From DAIDKA01 sp035485475 (lineage in GTDB: Bacteria > Pseudomonadota > Gammaproteobacteria > Steroidobacterales > Steroidobacteraceae), in contig DATHOA010000308.1 in NCBI GenBank assembly GCA_035485475.1, positions 1 through 14,808 on the forward strand: 14,808 nt of DNA. Direction: 5' to 3'. Under the pieces are notes generated by a model. That model saw nothing but the letters and a program-made list of their open reading frames with translations. It did not search any database and was not told where the DNA came from. Positions 8,009-13,259 of the stretch are shown here, one piece after another. The position numbers and the translations under genes were made by a program. How positions within the stretch are numbered: position 1 is the stretch's first letter; each line of letters starts with the position of its first letter.

Positions 8009-8014
8009 CTCCTT
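8009..8014 (-). promoter_or_regulatory. Strong ribosome binding site selecting the TTG start at 8002
   Basis: The minus strand reads AAGGAG, then AGTGCG (six bases), then TTG. This is the best Shine-Dalgarno match in the window. It favours the TTG at 8002 over the two upstream in-frame ATGs (8041 and 8023). Confidence 0.65.
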
Positions 8015-8039
8015 GCTTGCCATCCGCAATAGCGCGGGC

Positions 8040-8045
8040 ATTATA
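8040..8045 (-). promoter_or_regulatory. TATAAT -10-like box upstream of the DUF885 operon
   Basis: The minus strand contains a perfect TATAAT. Transcription would start near 8033, giving a leader of about 30 bases before the TTG at 8002. No good -35 hexamer lies at 16-18 bases; CTGACA is present but 22 bases away. Activator dependence or a different sigma factor is possible. Confidence 0.35.
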
Positions 8046-8164
8046 GACTGCGACCGACCAGCGGCTTTGTCAGGGCGGCCGCTGTCTTAATTCGTGCGGA
8101 CGCCATGCAATCACTGTGACATGCTTCGCGGAAGAGCAGCTTACGTCCACGTTAAATCAATGAC

Positions 8165-9142
8165 ATGCATACTAAATGCCCACTACCGTCCCGGACTGCA
8201 TCAGGCGCTCGTCGACCCGCTGCGCTGGTAATCGCGATCACCTTGGCTGCGTGCCCCACAATCACGCTACAGGCTGGCGAGATCTACAAATCCGTGGACG
8301 CCGAGGGCCATGTCGTTTACTCAGACCATCTCGATACGTCGCTGGGACAGCAGTCACCGGTGGACATTCGCAGCAGCGAACCGACCGCGGATCTTGACGT
8401 GCAGGCATCCGTATCGCCACCGCCCTTGCCCGATAACGAGCAGCCGCCCTGTCCGGATGATGGATACCTGTGGACTCCGGGCTACTGGAATTGGAACGCT
8501 GCGGGTTACGACTGGATACCGGGGACTTGGGTGCAGCCGCCGCGGCTTGGGGTGCTATGGACACCGGGTTATTGGGAATTTGTCAACGCCGTCTATGTCT
8601 TCCACCATGGATATTGGGCTGAGCACATCGGCTACTACGGCGGCATCAACTACGGCTTCGGCTACTTCGGAGTCGGCTTTGCGGGTGGGCGCTGGGTCAA
8701 TCACGCATTTGCCTACAACACGGCCGTCAGCAATGTCGACGCGCGCATCGTACACAACACCTACAGCGAGTCCGTCACCCACAACGCCGCCGTCAATCGA
8801 GTGAGCTACAACGGCGGCCCTGGCGGCACGACTTCGGTCATGACAGCCCGGGAAAAAGCGCTCGCAGCGGAGAAACACTTTTCGGCGACGTCGGCCCAAC
8901 GCCAATACTTGACGCCGCACATGCCCATCAGTGTGGTTCAGCCCACATTGGTCAAAGCGCCGGCGGTTGCAGGGGCGCGCGCAATGACTCCCACGCCCCC
9001 CGTGCGCCAACACGAGGTCGCGCATGCGCCGCCGACCAACCGGGCGCCCCTTCAGGCCACGGTGGCACGTCCGGTCAAGCCTGCGACCACTCACCCGGCA
9101 TCGAGCAAGCCGCGCAGCGCAATGCCTTACCCAAAGAGTTAG
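8165..9142 (+). CDS. Exported DUF4124 plus WxPGYW (YXWGXW-type) repeat protein
   Basis: A 325-residue protein with a hydrophobic export signal at about 19-37. Cleavage may follow L-Q-A (37), or, since L-A-A-C (27-30) resembles a lipobox, it may be a lipoprotein. A DUF4124-like module follows (G-E-I-Y-K-S-V-D-A-E-G-H-V-V-Y-S-D, 38-54). Then come aromatic repeats: L-W-T-P-G-Y-W (102-108), D-W-I-P-G-T-W (116-122), L-W-T-P-G-Y-W (131-137) and F-H-H-G-Y-W (146-151). A Gly/Tyr-rich stretch with G-Y-Y-G-G and Y-G-F-G-Y-F-G (157-168) comes next. The C-terminal part has N-R-V-S-Y-N-G-G-P-G-G-T (211-222), a conserved signature of this group, and ends in a Pro/Ala-rich tail (270-325), probably disordered. 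A cell-envelope or surface role is likely; function is unknown. It diverges from the DUF885 operon and converges on mtnA with 20 bases between stops. No clear Shine-Dalgarno precedes the ATG. Confidence 0.85.
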   Translation: MHTKCPLPSRTASGARRPAALVIAITLAACPTITLQAGEIYKSVDAEGHVVYSDHLDTSLGQQSPVDIRSSEPTADLDVQASVSPPPLPDNEQPPCPDDGYLWTPGYWNWNAAGYDWIPGTWVQPPRLGVLWTPGYWEFVNAVYVFHHGYWAEHIGYYGGINYGFGYFGVGFAGGRWVNHAFAYNTAVSNVDARIVHNTYSESVTHNAAVNRVSYNGGPGGTTSVMTAREKALAAEKHFSATSAQRQYLTPHMPISVVQPTLVKAPAVAGARAMTPTPPVRQHEVAHAPPTNRAPLQATVARPVKPATTHPASSKPRSAMPYPKS

Positions 9143-9162
9143 ACGGCTGCGGCGGTCGGGCT

Positions 9163-10218
9163 TTACCCGGTCGCGAACAGCGCTGCGAGCTTGGCGCGAT
9201 CCGGTGCGCGCACCACTCCTTTTTCGGTAATCAGCGCGGTGACCAACTCGGCCGGCGTCACGTCGAATGCCGGATTGCGTACCGACACGCCGGCAGCGGC
9301 CCATTGTACCGCGCCATACCCGGTTACTTCCTCGCTGGCGCGCTCTTCGATGGGAATCCCGGATCCGTCCGCGGTGTTCAGATCGATGGTTGAAAGCGGG
9401 CAGGCGACATAGAAGGGGATATCGTGCCGCTGTGCGAGCACCGCGACCATATACGTGCCGATCTTGTTGGCGACATCGCCATTGGCCGCGACCCGATCCG
9501 TTCCCACCACCACTGCATCGATCTGACCCGTGGCCATCAGATGTCCGGCCATGTTGTCGGTAATCAGGGTGACCGGGATACCGTCCTGCAGCAGCTCCCA
9601 CGCCGTCAGACGCGCACCCTGCAGGAAGGGCCGAGTCTCATCGGCCAGGACGCTGATCCGCTTGCCGCTCGCCACGGCGGAGCGGATGACTCCCAATGCC
9701 GTGCCGTGGCCGCCGGTCGCCAGCGCCCCGGCATTGCAGTGAGTGAGTACCCGCGCACCATCCTTCAGCAGCACCGCGCCATGGCTGCCCATGGACCGGT
9801 TGATGCGGATGTCTTCTGCCAGGACTTCGTGGGCTTCCTGCAGCAAGCGTCGCGACACGGACTCGGGGTCCTGCTGCGGGGATTCCTCCCAGATGCGCCG
9901 CATCCGCTGCAATGCCCAGAAGAGATTGACGGCAGTCGGCCGGCTGGCCGCAAGTTGCGTAAAGGCGCGGTTCATGCCGGTCGCGAATTCAGGCAGCGGG
10001 CTGCGCCGCAACTGCTGCGCGGCCAAGGCAATGCCGTAAGCGGCCGCGCAGCCGATCGCGGGCGCGCCCCGCACGACCATGGTCCGGATACCCTCGGCAA
10101 CGCCTGCGGCGCTGTCATAGCTGCGGTATTCGACGCGGGCCGGCAACAGCCGCTGGTCGATCATTTCCAGCTGATCCTGGACCCAACGCAGGGTTTCGAA
10201 GGATGGCGCCCCACTCAT
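9163..10218 (-). CDS. mtnA: S-methyl-5-thioribose-1-phosphate isomerase
   Basis: A 351-residue cytosolic enzyme that converts 5-methylthioribose-1-phosphate to 5-methylthioribulose-1-phosphate; related enzymes also accept 5-deoxyribose-1-phosphate. It belongs to the eIF2B-alpha-like fold. The family motif R-G-A-P-A-I-G is at 50-56. The catalytic Cys161 lies in T-H-C-N-A-G-A-L-A-T, and the catalytic Asp241 in V-G-T-D-R-V-A-A-N-G-D. These match Cys160 and Asp240 of the Bacillus enzyme almost exactly. N-K-I-G-T-Y (251-256) and P-I-E-E-R (289-293) are also conserved. Length is normal. The ATG overlaps the mtnP stop by four bases (ATGA) and has no strong Shine-Dalgarno, so translation probably depends on coupling. 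It is the last gene of the salvage operon. Confidence 0.97.
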   Translation of the reverse strand: MSGAPSFETLRWVQDQLEMIDQRLLPARVEYRSYDSAAGVAEGIRTMVVRGAPAIGCAAAYGIALAAQQLRRSPLPEFATGMNRAFTQLAASRPTAVNLFWALQRMRRIWEESPQQDPESVSRRLLQEAHEVLAEDIRINRSMGSHGAVLLKDGARVLTHCNAGALATGGHGTALGVIRSAVASGKRISVLADETRPFLQGARLTAWELLQDGIPVTLITDNMAGHLMATGQIDAVVVGTDRVAANGDVANKIGTYMVAVLAQRHDIPFYVACPLSTIDLNTADGSGIPIEERASEEVTGYGAVQWAAAGVSVRNPAFDVTPAELVTALITEKGVVRAPDRAKLAALFATG

Positions 10219-11129
10219 ACGGAAGTTCGCGGGCGCAGTACCCGGCCGGCAACCGCATCCAGTCGCCGGACCATCTGCGGGTCGCGGGCCGCGGGGGCCG
10301 TGAGCAGGGCATGATCGAGTGCGAAGCGGCAGCTGCAGGCGGCTGCCGCCGGATCGGCGCCGACACGCGGCGCGGCCGCCTTCACCAGGGTTCGGGCCTT
10401 GTCGGCATTGGCCAGCAGCACCTTGACGATCGCATCGACCGTCACGTCGTCGTGGTTGGGGTGCCAGCAGTCATAGTCGGTGACCATGGCCACGGTCGCG
10501 TAGCACAGCTCCGCCTCCCGGGCCAGTTTCGCCTCGGGCATGTTCGTCATGCCGATCACATCGCAGTTCCAGGCACGATACAGTTCGGACTCCGCGAGAC
10601 TTGAGAACTGCGGACCTTCCATCACCAGATAAGTGCCGCCGCGGGCCACGGCTATGCCGGCCTCGCGTGCGGCGCTCTCAAGATGCCCGCCCAGGCGGCC
10701 GCAGACCGGATGCGCCATCGATACATGCGCCACCAGGCCGGTACCGAAGAAGCTCGAGGCACGCGCGCAGGTCCGGTCGATGAACTGATCCACGATCAGG
10801 AACGTACCCGGGGCTAGGTGCTCGCGCAGTGAGCCCACGGCGCTGACGGAAATCACATCGGTAACGCCGGCGCGCTTCAGCACGTCGATGTTGGCGCGGA
10901 AGTTGATATCCGTGGGGCCAACCCGATGGCCACGCCCATGCCGCGGCAGAAACACCAGTTGCTGGCCGGCCAGCTCGCCGAACAGCAGCTCATCGGACGC
11001 CGCACCGAAGGGCGAGGTGATCCGCTCCCAGCGCGTATTGCTCAAGCCATCGATGTCGTAAACGCCGCTGCCGCCGATCACGCCGAGCACAGGGCCGCCG
11101 TTGGCCCGGGAATCGCTATCTGTGTTCAC
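10215..11129 (-). CDS. mtnP: S-methyl-5'-thioadenosine phosphorylase
   Basis: A 304-residue trimeric-type purine nucleoside phosphorylase. It cleaves methylthioadenosine with phosphate to adenine and 5-methylthioribose-1-phosphate, and probably also 5'-deoxyadenosine. The phosphate-binding start is I-G-G-S-G-V-Y (18-24), followed by L-P-R-H-G-R-G-H (61-68), S-L-R-E-H (100-104) and Q-F-I-D-R-T (115-120). The active-site stretch is M-E-G-P-Q-F-S-S (170-177), then G-M-T-N-M-P-E-A (193-200). T-D-Y-D-C-W (217-222) carries the two aspartates (218, 220) that contact the 6-amino group in human MTAP, favouring adenosine-type substrates over inosine or guanosine. The start is GTG within GTGA, overlapping the aldolase stop by four bases, with AGGTG just upstream. 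A tail of about 30 residues is longer than in human MTAP. Methylthioinosine phosphorylase is the main alternative. Confidence 0.94.
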   Translation of the reverse strand: MNTDSDSRANGGPVLGVIGGSGVYDIDGLSNTRWERITSPFGAASDELLFGELAGQQLVFLPRHGRGHRVGPTDINFRANIDVLKRAGVTDVISVSAVGSLREHLAPGTFLIVDQFIDRTCARASSFFGTGLVAHVSMAHPVCGRLGGHLESAAREAGIAVARGGTYLVMEGPQFSSLAESELYRAWNCDVIGMTNMPEAKLAREAELCYATVAMVTDYDCWHPNHDDVTVDAIVKVLLANADKARTLVKAAAPRVGADPAAAACSCRFALDHALLTAPAARDPQMVRRLDAVAGRVLRPRTSV

Positions 11130-11848
11130 TCTTGCACCTGAGGACCATCAAGGTTTGCACCGCCGAATACCAGTTCGGGATCGGCCGCGTCCGGGCGCCC
11201 GTAGGTACGGAATTTCTCCAGCACCTGCCGCATCTGCTCGGCATCGAGCACATGAACGCCTCCGATCGACAAGGCCGCGCAGTACTGTAGCGCCAGATTC
11301 TCCACCTGCGCGGCCAACGCCAGCGCGGCGGCCAGGCTGGCACCCACCGCGATGACCCCGTGATTGGCCAGCAGACAGGCGCGGCGGCCGTCCAGGGCGG
11401 CTAGCGCTGCGTCGGAGAGCTCCTGGGAGCCAAATGTGTGGTACGCCGCGCAGCGGACGTCAGCGCCGCCGGCCACCGCCACCATGTAATGGAATGCCGG
11501 AATGCCACGGCCCGTGCAGGCCAGCGCGGTCGCGTAGGGTGAATGGGTATGCACGATGGCCCCGGCATCCGTGCGCGCTTTGAGGATATCGCGGTGAAAA
11601 CGCCATTCGCTCGATGGTCGGCGGCGCCCAAACCAATGCCCGTTGAACGCCAGCAGCGGCACATCGCCGGCATCCAGAGTCTCGTAGGCCACGCCGGTGG
11701 GGCTGATGAAAAAACTCGACTCATCGCGGCGGACGCTGACGTTGCCCGAGGTGCCGTGCGTCAGGCCGCTGCGCGCCAGGTCGCGGCACGCCGCAACGAC
11801 TGCTTCGCGAAAGTGCAGATCCAGGGTTGGATCAATCGGGCGAGTCAT
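11126..11848 (-). CDS. Class II (FucA-like) aldolase, probable 5-methylthioribulose-1-phosphate / 5-deoxyribulose-1-phosphate aldolase
   Basis: A zinc-dependent class II aldolase of about 240 residues. Counted from the ATG at 11848, the catalytic Glu81 (S-S-E-W-R-F-H) and zinc ligands His100, His102 (V-H-T-H) and His163 (A-N-H-G-V-I) are each exactly eight residues later than Glu73, His92, His94 and His155 of E. coli FucA, so the alignment has no gap there. G-T-S-G-N-V-S-V-R, I-P-A-F-H-Y-M-V-A and the C-terminal L-E-K-F-R-T-Y-G are also FucA-like. Being first in an operon with mtnP and mtnA, it most likely cleaves MtnA's product to dihydroxyacetone phosphate plus (2-methylthio)acetaldehyde, or acetaldehyde from the 5-deoxy substrate. 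This is the 'DHAP shunt' role of Ald2. The MtnB dehydratase belongs to the same superfamily but lacks this FucA-type pattern. Other starts are ATG 11860 and TTG 11869; none has a strong Shine-Dalgarno. Confidence 0.87.
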   Translation of the reverse strand: MTRPIDPTLDLHFREAVVAACRDLARSGLTHGTSGNVSVRRDESSFFISPTGVAYETLDAGDVPLLAFNGHWFGRRRPSSEWRFHRDILKARTDAGAIVHTHSPYATALACTGRGIPAFHYMVAVAGGADVRCAAYHTFGSQELSDAALAALDGRRACLLANHGVIAVGASLAAALALAAQVENLALQYCAALSIGGVHVLDAEQMRQVLEKFRTYGRPDAADPELVFGGANLDGPQVQE

Positions 11849-11869
11849 TCGGCCATCCATACGGCGCAA

Positions 11870-11882
11870 TGCAGGACCTGCA
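11870..11882. repeat. 13-base palindrome in the leader of the aldolase-mtnP-mtnA operon
   Basis: TGCAGG and CCTGCA flank a single central A, giving perfect six-base arms. It lies about 22 bases before the preferred aldolase ATG and 10 before the ATG at 11860. It could be a second operator or chance; with no loop to speak of it is not a good RNA hairpin. Confidence 0.35.
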
Positions 11883-11926
11883 AATTACCACGAGCCGCCC
11901 CGGCGCATGAAATTGTGACGGTGGTC

Positions 11927-11956
11927 TCGACTCGGCCAGGCGAAGTGCATTATAGT
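11927..11956 (+). promoter_or_regulatory. Possible promoter of the GntR-ABC operon
   Basis: TCGACT (11927-11932, four of six matches to the -35 consensus) and TATAGT (11951-11956, five of six to the -10) are 18 bases apart. Transcription would start near 11963, about 33 bases before the GTG at 11996. The -10 box lies inside the 24-base palindrome, as expected for an autorepressed promoter. Confidence 0.45.
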
Positions 11957-11967
11957 ATTAATGCACT
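11944..11967. promoter_or_regulatory. Palindromic operator, probable binding site of the adjacent GntR/YtrA regulator
   Basis: Perfect nine-base arms AGTGCATTA (11944-11952) and TAATGCACT (11959-11967) flank six bases (TAGTAT). The layout can be read as AGTG, 16 bases, CACT. It sits 28 bases before the regulator's start codon. It covers a TATAGT box on the plus strand and a TATAAT box on the minus strand, so a dimer bound here should block transcription in both directions. GntR-family dimers bind such inverted repeats; that this regulator binds this one is inferred from position. Confidence 0.75.
11949..11954 (-). promoter_or_regulatory. TATAAT -10-like box directed toward the aldolase-mtnP-mtnA operon
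   Basis: The minus strand reads a perfect TATAAT inside the palindrome. Transcription would begin near 11942, leaving a leader of roughly 80-95 bases before the aldolase. No good -35 hexamer is seen at 16-18 bases, so support is moderate. Confidence 0.35.
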
Positions 11968-11995
11968 CAGTCACTAGCGCGAGGGTCAATCCAGG

Positions 11996-12418
11996 GTGTT
12001 CATACTAAACCCCCAGTCGGGCGTGCCGATCTACCGTCAGATCCTCGAGCAGGTGCGACGCATGATTGCCAGCGGCCAGCTGCGCCCGGGCGCCGAGCTG
12101 CCCTCCATACGCGAGCTCGCGCTCACCCACGCCGTGAATGCGATGACTATTTCGAAGGCGTACTCGCTACTGGAAACCGAGGGCCTGCTGGTGCGCCATC
12201 GCGGCAAGCTGATGACCGTTGCCGGCCTCGCGCGCAATGCGGTCCGGGGGCAGTCGCCGCTCAACAAGCGCCTCGAACAGATCGACCACCTCGTTGACCA
12301 GCTGGTGCTGGCGGCGCGGCAACTGCAATTGAGCGAGGGCGAGCTTGCCAAGGCTCTGCGCCGCAAATGGGAGGAAACCGATGAAAAACACGACCGTCGA
12401 AGCATCACACCTCGGTAA
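11996..12418 (+). CDS. GntR-family transcriptional regulator, YtrA subfamily
   Basis: A 140-residue DNA-binding regulator. The N-terminal winged helix-turn-helix covers about 5-78: P-I-Y-R-Q-I (11-16), I-A-S-G-Q-L-R-P-G-A-E-L-P-S-I-R-E-L-A split at 24-42, then N-A-M-T-I-S-K-A-Y-S-L-L-E-T-E-G-L (recognition helix and wing, 48-64). The C-terminal part is only about 60 residues and helical (I-D-H-L-V-D-Q-L-V-L-A-A, 96-107). It is too short to be a ligand-binding FadR or HutC domain, which defines the YtrA class that usually represses its own ABC-transporter operon. The start is GTG, with GAGGG about ten bases upstream. It overlaps the ABC ATPase gene by 38 bases, and a 24-base palindrome lies just upstream. 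Confidence 0.92.
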   Translation: MFILNPQSGVPIYRQILEQVRRMIASGQLRPGAELPSIRELALTHAVNAMTISKAYSLLETEGLLVRHRGKLMTVAGLARNAVRGQSPLNKRLEQIDHLVDQLVLAARQLQLSEGELAKALRRKWEETDEKHDRRSITPR

Positions 12419-13259
12419 GGCATATGGTGCGACGCGCGTCCTGCAGGGACTTTCGTTCAGCGTCGAGCCCGGCGATGTAGTCGGGGTGCTGGGCAAGAAC
12501 GGTGCCGGCAAGACCACGCTGCTCGAACTCATGCTCGGGTTCACGCTGCCCACCGAAGGTGAAGTACGCGTGTTCGGGCATGAAAGTACCCGGATGCCGG
12601 GAGCGGCGAAGGCGCGCGTCGGGTTCGTGCCCCAGCAGGATGAGCTGCTCGACCAGCTCAACGTCGCCGATCAGATTCGCGTCATTGCGTCATTCTACAA
12701 AAACTGGGATGGCGAACTGATGACGCGTCTATGCGAGGAGTGGGGCATTCGGGCCAGCGCACGCATCAAGAGCATGTCGGTCGGTGAACGTCAAAAACTC
12801 TCGATACTGCTCGCCCTCGGGCACAGGCCCGACCTGCTGCTCCTCGATGAGCCGGTCGCGAGTCTCGACCCGATCGCGCGCCGCCAGTTTCTCGAGCAGC
12901 TGGTGGAGATCTCCTCCGAGGGCCAGCGCGCCATCATTTTCTCCTCGCATATCGTGTCCGACATTGAGCGGCTCGCGAACCGCATCTGGATCTTGAAGGA
13001 AGGACGGCTTTTCTGGCAGGGCGACCTCGACTCGCTCAAGGAATCAATTGTCCGCCTACATCTGCGCGGCTCAATACCGCTCCCTGAGGAGGCTGGCATT
13101 CCGGGTGCGATCTCGATACGGCGCGATGCATCTTTCCCGACAGCAATCGTCCGTGACTGGTCGGACAGCGCACAGGTCGAACTTGAGCGCCGGATTGACG
13201 GTTCTGTGGAGGTGCAGCCGCTCGGACTGGAGGAGATATTCGTGGAATTGCATCGATGA
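12381..13259 (+). CDS. ABC transporter ATP-binding protein (YtrB-like)
   Basis: A 292-residue ATPase energising the transporter encoded next. Walker A is G-K-N-G-A-G-K-T-T (38-46). The Q-loop is V-P-Q-Q-D (83-87). The signature is S-M-S-V-G-E-R-Q (131-138) in place of the usual LSGGQ. Walker B is L-L-L-L-D-E-P (152-158), the D-loop A-S-L-D, and the switch His190 lies in S-S-H-I-V-S-D. A C-terminal extension of about 75 residues follows the ATPase core, as in multidrug and YtrB-type exporters. An in-frame ATG at 12345 would add 12 residues, but GGGAGG (12369-12374) six bases before the ATG at 12381 clearly marks the start. The gene overlaps the regulator by 38 bases and the permease by four (ATGA), so all are one operon. 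Confidence 0.95.
   Translation: MKNTTVEASHLGKAYGATRVLQGLSFSVEPGDVVGVLGKNGAGKTTLLELMLGFTLPTEGEVRVFGHESTRMPGAAKARVGFVPQQDELLDQLNVADQIRVIASFYKNWDGELMTRLCEEWGIRASARIKSMSVGERQKLSILLALGHRPDLLLLDEPVASLDPIARRQFLEQLVEISSEGQRAIIFSSHIVSDIERLANRIWILKEGRLFWQGDLDSLKESIVRLHLRGSIPLPEEAGIPGAISIRRDASFPTAIVRDWSDSAQVELERRIDGSVEVQPLGLEEIFVELHR

Noticed and set aside
8117..8168. Direct repeat TGACATGC at 8117-8124 and 8161-8168
   Set aside because: Only two eight-base copies, the second overlapping the start codon region; likely chance.
9143..9162. Bidirectional terminator between the convergent repeat-protein and mtnA genes
   Set aside because: Twenty bases with no stem of useful length and no T-run; the same holds for 3381-3382.
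8555..9601. Long minus-strand open frame (348 codons) opposite the repeat protein and into mtnA
   Set aside because: It is antisense to two well-supported genes, is Arg/Gly-rich low-complexity in character and shows no recognisable family; it is a by-product of high GC.
11126..11848. Annotation as methylthioribulose-1-phosphate dehydratase (mtnB)
   Set aside because: The S-S-E-W-R-F-H motif and the FucA-like C terminus fit an aldolase, and no mtnC/D/E partners are visible. MtnB stays possible at superfamily level only.
11126..11848. Annotation as L-fuculose-phosphate aldolase in fucose catabolism
   Set aside because: The residues match FucA, but the gene is translation-coupled to mtnP and mtnA and no fucose genes (isomerase, kinase) are nearby.
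11912..11929. CRP/Vfr-like half site TGTGA before the GntR promoter, and a similar one at 8115-8130
   Set aside because: Only the left half-site fits; the right halves match TCACA at about three positions or fewer.
11860..11943. SAM or SAH riboswitch in the leader of the salvage operon
   Set aside because: Only a five-base ACCAC/GTGGT pairing could be found; no conserved riboswitch core was recognised.
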